From Bacteroidales bacterium (lineage in GTDB: Bacteria > Bacteroidota > Bacteroidia > Bacteroidales > Bacteroidaceae), in contig SFFB01000026.1 in the NCBI GenBank assembly GCA_004557035.1, forward strand, positions 1 to 28,057: a DNA stretch of 28,057 nt, in the 5' to 3' direction. Below, piece by piece: positions 18,529 to 26,572 of this stretch (positions within the stretch are counted from its first letter, which is position 1; every line of letters begins with the position of its first letter). The notes beneath the pieces are model-generated. The model saw nothing but the letters and a program-made list of their open reading frames with translations, searched no databases and was not told the DNA's origin. The position numbers and the translations under genes were made by a program.

Positions 18529-18615
18529 GTGTAAAATAATTGTAATTAAGCATTTAAGTTGTATAAAAGGTAGTTTTAGGGCCTATTTTGCATAATGGAG
18601 TTAGCAAAAACTGCT

Positions 18616-18644
18616 TTTGGGTATAGAGTTTTTCGTTATCTTCG
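18616..18644 (+). promoter_or_regulatory. Likely promoter of the 18697 glycosyltransferase gene
   Basis: TATCTTCG at 18637-18644 is one base from TAnnTTTG, and TTTG at 18616-18619 lies 17 bases upstream, slightly short of the usual spacing. The leader would be about 45-50 nt. Confidence 0.4.
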
Positions 18645-18696
18645 CAGTGTAGAAGCTTTCGAGCACTAAAATCTTCACTTCCAAGCATCGCGAAAA

Positions 18697-19635
18697 ATGT
18701 CTGTCCATCACGCCCGTCCCACCCTGTCGTTTCTCATTGCCTCCCACAACCACGATTGCAGCCGGTTGATAGCCGACCTCTCGGCACAGTGCCGACAGTT
18801 GCGCGAGTCGGGTGGCGCTGCTTGTGAGATTATCGTTGGCGACGACGCTTCAGACAACCTTCAGACGCTCCAAGCCAACCGTGAAGCCTGCGCTGCATGC
18901 GGTGTGAGGCTTGTCGAGATGGCCAAAAACGTGGGCAAGGCCAATCTGGACAATCTGCTGGCCGACGAGTCGGCAGGCGAATGGCTGATGTTTATCGATG
19001 ACGACGCCGAGCTGTGCACCGACGACTTTGTGGCCCAATGCGTGAAAGACCGCACGCTGGCTGACGTGGTCTGCGGCCTGTTGGTCACCCCCGGAGGCGG
19101 TGCTCCTGAGGGTTGCGAACTGCGCTACCGCTACGAGCACGCCGCCACGGCCAAGCGGACCGTGGCTGCCCGCAACCGCCACCCTTACGACAACTTCACG
19201 ACTTTCAACCCCATCATGTCGCGTGAGGCCTTCGACGCCACAGGTTTCGACCCGCGCTGCACGGACTATGGCTTCGAAGACGTGCTCTTCGGTCATGAAA
19301 TCGAGAAACAAGGCCTCACGATTGCCCACACCGACACGCCACTCGTGCACACCGGCATAGACACCAACGCCTCGTTTCTCGAAAAAACCGAACGCGCCAC
19401 AGCCACCCTACTTCGCCTCGGCCACCCATTGACCAACCATGTGGGCGCTTCGCGAACGGCCAAGAAGCTCCACCGCATAGGTCTCGAAGGTCTCACGCGC
19501 CTTATGCTCACTCCACTGTTGCCGGCCATACGCCGCCACCTCCTTGGCCGCCGCCCCAACCTCACGCTCTTCAACGTCTACAAGCTGGGCTATTACCTCA
19601 AGCTGAAACACGAGACGAAACGTCCGAAACCCTGA
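18697..19635 (+). CDS. GT2 family glycosyltransferase, stand-alone
   Basis: The 312-residue product has the GT-A core: LSFLIASHNHD (10-20), CEIIVGDDASDN (43-54), NVGKANLDNLLA (78-89) and the metal-binding MFIDDDAEL (98-106) with Asp101-Asp103. The acceptor-side motif TDYGFEDVLFGHEI follows. It has no membrane helix but a basic C-terminal region (RRHLLGRRPNL and beyond). It is transcribed alone, apart from the six-gene operon, and a hairpin follows its stop. Its substrate is unknown; a role in the same surface glycan is only a guess from proximity. Confidence 0.85.
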   Translation: MSVHHARPTLSFLIASHNHDCSRLIADLSAQCRQLRESGGAACEIIVGDDASDNLQTLQANREACAACGVRLVEMAKNVGKANLDNLLADESAGEWLMFIDDDAELCTDDFVAQCVKDRTLADVVCGLLVTPGGGAPEGCELRYRYEHAATAKRTVAARNRHPYDNFTTFNPIMSREAFDATGFDPRCTDYGFEDVLFGHEIEKQGLTIAHTDTPLVHTGIDTNASFLEKTERATATLLRLGHPLTNHVGASRTAKKLHRIGLEGLTRLMLTPLLPAIRRHLLGRRPNLTLFNVYKLGYYLKLKHETKRPKP

Positions 19636-19643
19636 CCCCAAAG

Positions 19644-19675
19644 TGTGATTGGCGTGACTGGAGCGCCCAATCACA
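19644..19675 (+). terminator. Hairpin after the stand-alone glycosyltransferase gene
   Basis: TGTGATTGG (19644-19652) pairs with CCAATCACA (19667-19675), with further CG/CG pairing inside. There is no T run, so it may be a processing or protection hairpin rather than an intrinsic terminator. A related word, TGTGATTGGG, recurs at about 19715-19724. Confidence 0.4.
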
Positions 19676-19679
19676 GCAT

Positions 19680-19815
19680 CCCGCTCATTTACAAATATTT
19701 ATAAGCCCGTGATTGTGTGATTGGGAAAAAGGGAACAATTTGGGAGAGAGTGTGTGAAGGGGACGAGCCAAGGTAAAGGGGTTTCTGAAAACATACCACA
19801 GAATAAGGTGTGTCC
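19680..19815. other. Gene-free stretch before the repeat array
   Basis: No gene or clear signal is seen apart from the TGTGATTGGG word noted above. It is part of the 534-base gap between the glycosyltransferase gene and the ThiE-like gene. Confidence 0.35.
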
Positions 19816-20098
19816 ATTCCGCTCACCTTGCACTAATTTTCGCTTACGGCGCAAGTTAGGCGGCGCTCGGCAAAGCCCAATAAAAAACAAGTTTTTCTTG
19901 GTCTTTGCTCTCACTTGCACTAACTTTTGATAAGTTTAGGCTGCATTCGGCAAAGCCAAAATGAAAAACTTACGTCTTTCCTTTTGTCTCTGTACTCATT
20001 TGCACTAACTTTTGCTTCGCGCAAGTTAGGCGGCGGCTCGGGAATGGCAAATTAAAACAAGTTTTGTTTGCCATTCCGCTCGCCTTGCACTAACTTTG
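19816..20098 (+). repeat. Four-unit ~85-bp promoter-like repeat array (copy B)
   Basis: Four units each end in TTGCACTAAYTTT. Their -7-like boxes start at 19834 (TAATTTTC), 19921 (TAACTTTT), 20006 (TAACTTTT) and 20091 (TAACTTTG), spaced 87, 85 and 85 bp. Unit interiors share GCAAGTTAGGCGGC, CTCGGCAAAGCC and AAAACAAGTTTT words with copy A at 1521-1660. Only the last box has the full TTTG end, and it is the one facing a gene. Confidence 0.75.
20067..20098 (+). promoter_or_regulatory. Promoter of the ThiE-like gene
   Basis: TTTG at 20067-20070, a 20-base spacer and TAACTTTG at 20091-20098 form a full Bacteroidota promoter inside the last repeat unit. The leader is about 65 nt. Confidence 0.62.
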
Positions 20099-20169
20099 CA
20101 CCCATATTTAGTTAAAAAGAGAGGGGGAGCGTTAACGAACCACTCTCCAAGAGACTCAAACAGCCACTC

Positions 20170-20778
20170 ATGAAGCTGATTTTAATGACTACGCCCTTCT
20201 TCTTTGTAGAAGAGCATCAGATACTTACAGCACTTTTTGACGAAGGGCTCGAGCTTTTGCACCTGCGAAAGCCCAACACCGAACCTGTCTACTCCGAGCG
20301 CCTGCTGTCGCTCCTGCCCGAAGACTACAGACGCAAAGTCGTGGTGCACGACCACTTCTATCTTAAAAACGAATATAATCTCAAAGGCATTCACCTGGGA
20401 CAACGTAACCCAGAGGCACCACCACGATATAAAGGACAAATCAGCCGGTCGTGCCACTCCATCGAAGAGGTGAAGACATATAAAAAAGAATATGACTACC
20501 TCTTCCTCTCTCCTATCTTCGACAGCATTTCCAAAACCGACTATCCCTCACACTTCGACCTGAACGAACTCAGAGAATTGGGACGGCAAAAGGTGATAGA
20601 CCGCAAGGTGATGGCGCTGGGAGGCATCGACATCGACCAAATCCCACAAATGCGCGACTGCGGCTTCGGCGGCGTGGTCATCTTGGGCGCCTTCTGGCAG
20701 CACTTCAACCTGCACGAGACAGCCGACTTCAAAGAACTTATCAACTACTTCCGCCGACTCAAGAAGGCTGCCGGATGA
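20170..20778 (+). CDS. Thiamine phosphate synthase-like protein (ThiE/TenI family)
   Basis: The 202-residue product is a small TIM barrel of the ThiE/TenI family. It has ELLHLRKPN (28-36), VVVHDHFYL, KGIHLGQRNP, SRSCHSIEEV, YLFLSPIFDSISKTDYPS, KVMALGGID and FGGVVILGAFW. In true ThiE the two magnesium-ligand aspartates sit in an ND(D) motif and a GQ(E/D)D motif; here the corresponding sites read HDH and GQRN, so at least one ligand appears altered. It may therefore be a TenI-like or re-purposed paralogue rather than the main thiamine phosphate synthase. No thi genes and no TPP riboswitch are nearby. prs follows after 68 bases. Confidence 0.78.
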   Translation: MKLILMTTPFFFVEEHQILTALFDEGLELLHLRKPNTEPVYSERLLSLLPEDYRRKVVVHDHFYLKNEYNLKGIHLGQRNPEAPPRYKGQISRSCHSIEEVKTYKKEYDYLFLSPIFDSISKTDYPSHFDLNELRELGRQKVIDRKVMALGGIDIDQIPQMRDCGFGGVVILGAFWQHFNLHETADFKELINYFRRLKKAAG

Positions 20779-20846
20779 CGACCGAACCACACGGCAAGGA
20801 CAAGATAAAAACTTAAACATCAACTCTATAAGTCTCCTCACACACA

Positions 20847-21782
20847 ATGAACAACAACTCTTTCATGGTCTTTTCGGGCACTGCGTCGCAATACCTCGCC
20901 GAGAAGATTTGTGCCGAACTCAAATGCCCACTGGGTAAACTCACCACCACAAAATTCGCCGACGGCGAGTTTGAAGTATGCTACGAAGAGTCCATCCGCG
21001 GTCGCGATGTCTTCCTCGTACAGTCCACCTTCCCCAGTTCTGACAATTTGATGGAACTCCTGCTGATGATCGACGCCGCCAAGCGTGCCTCTGCCCGCAG
21101 CATCTGTGCCGTCATTCCCTACTTCGGCTGGGCTCGTCAAGACCGCAAGAGCAAACCGCGTGTGTCTATTGGCGCCAAACTCGTGGCCGACCTGCTGAGC
21201 GTGGCCGGCATTGACCGCGTGATGACTATGGACCTCCACGCCGACCAGGAGCAGGGCTTCTTCGACGTTCCCGTTGACCACCTGTACGCCTCTACGGTGA
21301 TGCTCCCTTACATCAAGAGCCTCAACCTGCCCAACCTCTGCATCGCCACCCCCGACGTGGGCGGTTCAAAACGCGCTGCCTCTTATGCCAAATACCTCGA
21401 CTGCCCGATGGTGCTTTGCAATAAGAGCCGCAAAAAAGCCAACGAGGTGGCTTCAATGCAAATTATCGGCGACGTGACGGGTATGGACGTGATCCTCGTG
21501 GACGACATCGTGGACACTGCCGGCACCATCACCAAAGCCGCCGACCTCATCATGAGCCACGGCGCCGCCAGCGTGCGTGCCATTGCCAGCCACTGCATCA
21601 TGTCGGGACCTGCCGACGAACGCGTGACCAACTCGGCCCTCAAAGAGATGGTATTCACCGACAGCATCCCCTACCGCGGCAATTGCGCCAAGGTGAAAGA
21701 ACTCTCCGTGTCGGGTATGCTGGCCGAAACCATCCGCCGCGTGATGGAAAACGAAAGCATCTCTTCGCAATATCTCATCTAA
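20847..21782 (+). CDS. prs: Ribose-phosphate pyrophosphokinase
   Basis: The enzyme makes PRPP from ribose 5-phosphate and ATP for nucleotide, His, Trp and NAD synthesis. The 311-residue product has the N-terminal FSGTASQYLAEKI, the ATP-loop YFGWARQDRKSKPR with the class I Arg-Gln-Asp-Arg motif, DLHADQEQGFFDVPVDHL, and the PRPP-binding signature VILVDDIVDTAGT with Asp219-Asp220 and Asp223. Length is normal. It may be cotranscribed with the ThiE-like gene. Two hairpins follow the stop, the second shared with the convergent lemA operon. Confidence 0.97.
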   Translation: MNNNSFMVFSGTASQYLAEKICAELKCPLGKLTTTKFADGEFEVCYEESIRGRDVFLVQSTFPSSDNLMELLLMIDAAKRASARSICAVIPYFGWARQDRKSKPRVSIGAKLVADLLSVAGIDRVMTMDLHADQEQGFFDVPVDHLYASTVMLPYIKSLNLPNLCIATPDVGGSKRAASYAKYLDCPMVLCNKSRKKANEVASMQIIGDVTGMDVILVDDIVDTAGTITKAADLIMSHGAASVRAIASHCIMSGPADERVTNSALKEMVFTDSIPYRGNCAKVKELSVSGMLAETIRRVMENESISSQYLI

Positions 21783-21783
21783 T

Positions 21784-21799
21784 CGACGCCAGAGCGTCG
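21784..21799. other. Small perfect hairpin after prs
   Basis: CGACGC-CAGA-GCGTCG lies two bases after the prs stop codon. It has no T run and precedes the larger terminator hairpin. Confidence 0.4.
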
Positions 21800-21811
21800 G
21801 CATAAAACCAC

Positions 21812-21847
21812 AGCGGGTCGGCCGGACTAATGTCCGACCGACCCGCT
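21812..21847. terminator. Shared terminator between prs and lemA operon
   Basis: A 16-bp stem with one mismatch (21812-21827 with 21832-21847) and loop TAAT separates two converging transcription units. The minus-strand copy is followed by GGTTTTAT and the plus-strand copy by TGCATTTTG. Confidence 0.7.
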
Positions 21848-21958
21848 TGCATTTTGCGGCAATAATTGTGGCGTTTGATTTTCTATCTAAGCATACCCTC
21901 GGGCGGCGTTAAATACCTCTCGGGGAAGCATCTTCATGTAGTGAAAACGCCAATCGGC

Positions 21959-22558
21959 TTATTCAAAGCTTACCGTAGGGGCCTTTTCGCTGCCCTGTTC
22001 AGCCTCGAAGGGTGCTTTACGCTCAAAGCCAAACATTGAAGCCACGATGTTGGCAGGGAAACTACGGACGGAGGTGTTGTATTTCTTCACAGCCTCGTTG
22101 TAGTCTGAGCGGCTCTTGCGAATGCGGTTTTCGGTGCCTTCAAGCTGGGCCTGCAGGTCGGCGAAGTTTTGGCTGGCCTTGAGGTCGGGATAGGCTTCTC
22201 TTATGGCAAGCAGTTTGCCCAAAGCCGCAGAGAGTTCGCCCTGAGCAGCCTGGAATTTCTGCAACTGCTCGGGAGTGAGGTTATCGGCATCGAGATTGAT
22301 GGACGTAGCCTTGGCACGTGCGGCGGTCAGTTCCTCAAAAGTGGCTTTCTCGTGCTGAGCATAGCCCTTGACGGTGTTAATGAGGTTGGGAATGAGGTCG
22401 GCACGACGCTGATATTGCGCCTGAACATTACCCCACTGCTCGGCCACAGTCTCTTCTTTACCCACAAGGCCGTTGTAGCTGCTGAAACACCAGATGCAGA
22501 GCAAAAGCACCACGCCACCAATGATGGCGGGAACAAGCCATTTTTTTCGTTGATTCAT
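21959..22558 (-). CDS. lemA: LemA family protein
   Basis: The 199-residue product has an N-terminal membrane helix (about 8-26, after a Gln-Arg-Lys-Lys start) and a long alpha-helical domain. Typical LemA segments are SYNGLVGKEETVAEQWGNVQ, YQRRADLIPNLINTVKGYA, LLAIREAYPDLKASQNF, and the C-terminal YNTSVRSFPANIVASMFGF. Most of the protein would lie in the periplasm or extend from the membrane. Function is poorly known; LemA genes very often accompany TPM-domain genes as here. The ATG at 22558 is chosen; the frame extends upstream only through the end of the TPM gene. It is the last gene of the minus-strand operon. Confidence 0.93.
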   Translation of the reverse strand: MNQRKKWLVPAIIGGVVLLLCIWCFSSYNGLVGKEETVAEQWGNVQAQYQRRADLIPNLINTVKGYAQHEKATFEELTAARAKATSINLDADNLTPEQLQKFQAAQGELSAALGKLLAIREAYPDLKASQNFADLQAQLEGTENRIRKSRSDYNEAVKKYNTSVRSFPANIVASMFGFERKAPFEAEQGSEKAPTVSFE

Positions 22559-22608
22559 AATGATTGATGTATTTAAGTGGTTAATAATATGTTTTGAAAG
22601 AATAAAGA

Positions 22609-23562
22609 TCAGAAACGGCCACCGCTGCCACCGCCGCCAAATGAGCCGCCGCCAAACGAGCCTCCACCGCCGCCCGAACGGCCACCGCCGCCCAAGGCAC
22701 GGCCCACGCCCCAAAGCAGCAACGACGTAGCCACGGCTCCACCGCCACCGCCGCCACTGTCTGGGTCGTCTTCGGTTTCGTTGTGCTCATAGCCACACTT
22801 CTTGCAGCGATAAGTCTTCACGATTTTGCGTTTGCCATCAAGCACAACCCTCTTCTCGCCGACATAGCCATAGCTGTGTTGACCACACTTTGGACACTTG
22901 CTCGACCTCCAGCAGATATACCATAGAAAAGCGATAATACCTGCGAGAATGACTATGATGAGCAAGATTTCACCCCAAGTCATCTCTTCCTCTTCGAGTT
23001 CATACTGCTCAATGAGTTCGGCATCTTGACGAATGACGCCGTCGAGAGCCTCGATGGTCGAAACCATAGCGGCATCCCACTCACCGTCTTTAAGTTTCGG
23101 CACCATCACTTGGTCTTGAATACGATTGACCAAAGCGTCGGGCAACGTGCCTTCCAGACCTTCGCCTGTGAGAATTTGATAACTGCGGTCTTCAGTGGCC
23201 AAAATCACGATAAGACCAGTGTCTTTGCCTTTCAGACCAATGCCGTATTTCTTGGACAAGTCGATGCCAAACTCAAATGGGTCGTCAGGGTCAAGACTTT
23301 TGACCACGACAACCACTGTCTGCACACCCGTCTGCTTCTCCAATGCCATCAGCCGGGCATCAATCGCCTGAACAGCCTCTTGACTCAAGACCCCGTCGGG
23401 GTTGCAAACATAGCGACGAGCATCTTGCAAATGCACCATCGGCAACTTGTCGACCGTCCACTGCGCCACGGCCGGCAGAGTCAAAGCCAGCATCAACGCG
23501 AGACAAGCCACACGGCGCAGTGCTCGCTTATAGCTTTTATTGAGAGTTTTCATATATCTCAT
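22609..23562 (-). CDS. TPM-domain membrane protein with zinc ribbon and Gly-rich tail
   Basis: The 317-residue product has a signal peptide (to about Ala-Gln at 33-34), a TPM (DUF477) domain (about 45-185, with VCNPDGVLS, TVVVVVKSLD and SYQILTGEGLEGTLPD), an acidic linker, and one membrane helix (about 198-218). A cytoplasmic four-cysteine zinc ribbon follows (Cys223, Cys226, Cys253, Cys256), then a glycine/serine-rich tail with SFGGGSFGGGGSGG. TPM proteins of this layout are thought to act in membrane or photosystem protein repair, but the bacterial role is unproven. A second in-frame ATG (23553) is an equally good start. It is 24 bases from aroE and 50 from lemA, so one transcript is likely. 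Confidence 0.9.
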   Translation of the reverse strand: MRYMKTLNKSYKRALRRVACLALMLALTLPAVAQWTVDKLPMVHLQDARRYVCNPDGVLSQEAVQAIDARLMALEKQTGVQTVVVVVKSLDPDDPFEFGIDLSKKYGIGLKGKDTGLIVILATEDRSYQILTGEGLEGTLPDALVNRIQDQVMVPKLKDGEWDAAMVSTIEALDGVIRQDAELIEQYELEEEEMTWGEILLIIVILAGIIAFLWYICWRSSKCPKCGQHSYGYVGEKRVVLDGKRKIVKTYRCKKCGYEHNETEDDPDSGGGGGGAVATSLLLWGVGRALGGGGRSGGGGGSFGGGSFGGGGSGGRF

Positions 23563-23586
23563 TATTTCACAATATATTATCGCGAA

Positions 23587-24342
23587 TTACTTCAAGTCTT
23601 TCTGCCAAAAATCCCATGCCGCCTCAGCCTGCAAATGCAACATCTCCAGTCCATTCTTGACCACCGCGCCACGCTCGGCGCCACGTTGCATAAAGGCCGT
23701 GTTGAGGGGGTTGTAGACGAGATCGTAAAGCAGGTGGTTGGCCGTCAGAGCCTCATAGGGAATGGCAGGAGCCGCCTCAACGCGAGGAAACATCCCCACC
23801 GGAGAGCAATTGACCACGACAAGATGCTCGGCCATCACTTCAGGAGTCAAATCGGCATAGGTCAGTCGGCCGGCCGACGGCGTACGACTCACATAGACAG
23901 GCTCGATGCCCAACGAGCGCAGGCCATAGACCACCGCCAGCGACGCACCACCGGTGCCGAGCACCAAAGCCTTTTGGTGACAAGGTTTGAGCAGAGGACG
24001 TATTGACGTGGTGAAGCCAATGACATCAGAGTTATAACCCTTCAAGACCACCTCACCGCCCTGCCGGCGACACACTGACACCACATTGACTGCCCCTATG
24101 GTACGCGCCTCTTCGCTCATCTCCGAGAGCAACGGAATGACGGCCTGCTTGTGGGGAATGGTCACATTGAAGCCACACAAGTCTGGATGCCGCTCCAACA
24201 ATTCTGGCACACCGACTGTCGGTGTGGCCATCTCAAAATTGAGATATTGCGCATCTATGCCCTCTCGCTCAAACTTTTCGGCAAAATACTTTGCTGAAAA
24301 AGAATGCCCCAGCGGCATACCAATAAGGCCGTATGTTTGCAT
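23587..24342 (-). CDS. aroE: Shikimate dehydrogenase
   Basis: The enzyme reduces 3-dehydroshikimate to shikimate with NADPH in the aromatic amino-acid pathway. The 251-residue product has the substrate site GMPLGHSFSAKYF (8-20), the catalytic Lys65 in FNVTIPHK, GAVNVV, Asp106 in KGYNSDVIGF, and the nucleotide loop LVLGTGGAS (126-134). NCSPVGMFP and the C-terminal FMQRGAERGAVVKNGLEML are also typical. It is slightly shorter than E. coli AroE, as usual in Bacteroidota. It lies 84 bases downstream of menG. Confidence 0.95.
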   Translation of the reverse strand: MQTYGLIGMPLGHSFSAKYFAEKFEREGIDAQYLNFEMATPTVGVPELLERHPDLCGFNVTIPHKQAVIPLLSEMSEEARTIGAVNVVSVCRRQGGEVVLKGYNSDVIGFTTSIRPLLKPCHQKALVLGTGGASLAVVYGLRSLGIEPVYVSRTPSAGRLTYADLTPEVMAEHLVVVNCSPVGMFPRVEAAPAIPYEALTANHLLYDLVYNPLNTAFMQRGAERGAVVKNGLEMLHLQAEAAWDFWQKDLK

Positions 24343-24426
24343 AATACATAAGAACTGTTTTACAATAGATTACACAAAAGATTTAAACTAAAGCTCTAAA
24401 TGCATAGAAGCCACGTCGGGGCTGAC

Positions 24427-25170
24427 TTAGAGCGGTTTGGCCGCCGTATAGAGCGTACTCAAGCCGAAGGTAAACTGTCGGGCCTTCACCTCGTCAAAAC
24501 CCGCTTTGCGGATAATGTTGACCATTTCTTCACCCTGTGGGCAGGCAGCCATCGTGGCCGGAAGGTAAGCATAGGCACTGCGGTCTTTCGACACCAGACG
24601 TCCGAGCATCGGCATCAAGCATTTCGCATAAAAGCCAAAAAGCTGCTTCATAGGGAAACGTCGCGGCGAAGCCAACTCAACGATGGCCAACCGGCCGCCC
24701 GGCCGCAATACCCTCAACATCTCGCGCAACCCCTTGTCGAGATCGGAAAAGTTGCGCACGCCATAGGCCACAGTGATGGCATCAAAAGAAGCCTCGTCGA
24801 GCGGCAACTGCAGGCAGTCGGCCTTGCGGAGCTCAATCACATCAGACAGGCCCGCCTTCTTCACCTTCTCACGTCCCACCGAGAGCATCCCTTCAGAAAG
24901 ATCAATGCCGAGCAACCTTTGAGGCCTCAGCATACGCGCCGTGAGCAAGGCAAAATCGCCCGTCCCAGTGGCCACATCAAGCACCTCTTGCGGAGCGTAT
25001 GGCCGAAGAGACTTGACAGCCGCCTTGCGCCAACGCTTATCAATGCCAAAAGACAACATGTGGTTGAGCAGGTCGTAAGAGTGGGCAATGCCGTCAAACA
25101 TCTGCTCCACCTGAGGCGCTTTGTCGCCCTCGGCATTATAAGGTTTGATAGTTTCTTGTTTATAGGTCAT
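24427..25170 (-). CDS. menG: Demethylmenaquinone methyltransferase MenG/UbiE
   Basis: The enzyme methylates demethylmenaquinone using S-adenosylmethionine, the last step of menaquinone synthesis; Bacteroidota use menaquinone, so the ubiquinone role of UbiE does not apply. The 247-residue product has VEQMFDGIAHSYDLLNHMLSFG near the start, SAM motif I VLDVATGTGDFAL (63-75), GIDLSEGML, FDAITVAYGVRNF and the RPGGRLAIVELASP segment. The ATG at 25170 is preferred over one at 25197, which lies too close to the promoter box. It starts the operon menG-aroE-TPM-lemA. Confidence 0.95.
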   Translation of the reverse strand: MTYKQETIKPYNAEGDKAPQVEQMFDGIAHSYDLLNHMLSFGIDKRWRKAAVKSLRPYAPQEVLDVATGTGDFALLTARMLRPQRLLGIDLSEGMLSVGREKVKKAGLSDVIELRKADCLQLPLDEASFDAITVAYGVRNFSDLDKGLREMLRVLRPGGRLAIVELASPRRFPMKQLFGFYAKCLMPMLGRLVSKDRSAYAYLPATMAACPQGEEMVNIIRKAGFDEVKARQFTFGLSTLYTAAKPL

Positions 25171-25211
25171 GACATCAGGTTCGTAGGGTGGGCACATAGC
25201 GTTGAACGGTG

Positions 25212-25219
25212 CGAAGTTA
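25212..25219 (-). promoter_or_regulatory. -7 box of the menG operon
   Basis: TAACTTCG on the minus strand is one base from the consensus; a TTTG lies about 24 bases upstream, slightly longer than usual. The leader to the ATG at 25170 is about 35-40 nt. Confidence 0.5.
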
Positions 25220-25312
25220 CGACTTTTAGGCTTGGTAAAGGGTCAAACCAAACAAAAAACGCCCTTTTCGTGCCCACAAGAGGCGACGAAACGCAAAAAG
25301 CGTGGTAAAATC

Positions 25313-25344
25313 TTGCGATTTAAGCCCGATAAATTGTAACTTTG
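25313..25344 (+). promoter_or_regulatory. Promoter of fba
   Basis: TTG at 25313-25315, a 21-base spacer and TAACTTTG at 25337-25344 match the consensus exactly. The leader before the ATG at 25436 is about 85 nt and contains no visible riboswitch. Confidence 0.65.
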
Positions 25345-25435
25345 CCTCTCAAGAAGAGAAGTATGCCCAAGCGGCAAACTCTCCTATATAATATTCAAGC
25401 AATTCAAACCCTAATCAATAAAAACTTCAAAAGTT

Positions 25436-26446
25436 ATGGTAAACTACAAAGATTTAGGCTTGGTCAACACGCGTGAAATGTTCAAGCGTGCCATCAATGG
25501 CGGCTATGCCATCCCCGCCTTCAACTTCAACAACATGGAGCAGTTGCAGGCCATCATCCAGGCATCCAGCGAAAAGAAGAGCCCCGTTATCCTTCAGGTA
25601 TCTAAGGGCGCCCGTGCTTACGCCAACCAGACCCTTCTGCGCTATATGGCCGAAGGTGCTGTTGAATATGCCAAAGAACTCGGTTGCAACCACCCTGAAA
25701 TCGTTCTTCACCTCGACCACGGTGACAGCTTCGAAACCTGCAAGAGCTGCATCGACATGGGCTTCAGCTCAGTGATGATTGACGGTTCAGGCCTTCCCTA
25801 CGAAGAAAACGTAGCCCTCACCAAGAAAGTTGTAGACTACGCTCACCAGTTCGACGTAACCGTTGAAGGCGAGCTCGGCGTATTGGCCGGTGTGGAAGAC
25901 GAAGTAAGCCACGCTGAAAGCCACTACACCAAACCCGAAGAAGTAATCGACTTCGCTACCCGTACAGGCTGCGACAGCCTCGCCATCTCTATCGGTACCA
26001 GCCACGGCGCCTACAAGTTCACCCCCGAACAGTGCACCCGTGACCCGAAGACCGGCCGTCTTGTTCCTCCCCCCTTGGCATTCGACGTTCTCGATGCTGT
26101 TATGGAGAAACTCCCCGGCTTCCCCATCGTGCTCCACGGCTCTTCAAGCGTACCCCAGGACGAGGTAGACACCATCAACAAGTTTGGTGGCAAACTCCCC
26201 AACGCCGTTGGTATTCCCGAAGAGCAGCTCCGCAAGGCTTCTGCCAGCGCAGTTTGCAAAATCAACATCGACTCAGACTCTCGTCTGGCCATGACCGCTG
26301 CCGTGCGCAAGGTCTTCGCTGAGAAACCGGGTGAATTCGACCCCCGCAAGTACCTCGGTCCGGCTCGCGACGCTATGAAGAAACTCTACGAACACAAGAT
26401 TGTAGACGTTCTCGGTTCTGACAACAAACTCGCTCAGCTCGACTAA
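25436..26446 (+). CDS. fba: Class II fructose-1,6-bisphosphate aldolase
   Basis: The zinc-dependent enzyme splits fructose 1,6-bisphosphate into two triose phosphates. The 336-residue product has AIPAFNFNNMEQL (25-37), Asp94-His95 in LHLDHGDS (catalytic Asp and zinc ligand), GELGVLAGVEDE, SIGTSHGAYK and IVLHGSSSVP carrying further zinc and phosphate ligands, and CKINIDSDSRLA. Codon use shifts to GTA, GTT, GCT and TCT as in gap, consistent with very high expression. It is monocistronic with its own promoter and terminator, and no Shine-Dalgarno sequence precedes the ATG. Confidence 0.97.
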   Translation: MVNYKDLGLVNTREMFKRAINGGYAIPAFNFNNMEQLQAIIQASSEKKSPVILQVSKGARAYANQTLLRYMAEGAVEYAKELGCNHPEIVLHLDHGDSFETCKSCIDMGFSSVMIDGSGLPYEENVALTKKVVDYAHQFDVTVEGELGVLAGVEDEVSHAESHYTKPEEVIDFATRTGCDSLAISIGTSHGAYKFTPEQCTRDPKTGRLVPPPLAFDVLDAVMEKLPGFPIVLHGSSSVPQDEVDTINKFGGKLPNAVGIPEEQLRKASASAVCKINIDSDSRLAMTAAVRKVFAEKPGEFDPRKYLGPARDAMKKLYEHKIVDVLGSDNKLAQLD

Positions 26447-26482
26447 TCATTCCACCGACTGATTAAGTAAACCCATAAGCAC

Positions 26483-26530
26483 ATCGGCGACATCCTCTCT
26501 TCGTGAGAAGATGCCGCCGATTGTTTTTTT
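26483..26530 (+). terminator. Terminator of fba
   Basis: ATCGGCGaCATC (26483-26494) pairs with GATGcCGCCGAT (26510-26521) with one mismatch. TCTC/GAGA pairing inside closes a small loop, and TGTTTTTTT follows. It separates fba from the converging wbuC gene. Confidence 0.88.
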
Positions 26531-26572
26531 GGGGGGAAACCTTTTGTTCAATAATATTTTCACCCAGTCACC

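Noticed and set aside
20100..20169. TPP riboswitch before the ThiE-like gene
   Set aside because: The conserved CTGAGA and ACCTGA elements of the thi box are absent from the leader.
23026..24006. 326-codon plus-strand frame
   Set aside because: It is antisense to the TPM and aroE genes and has no recognisable motif.
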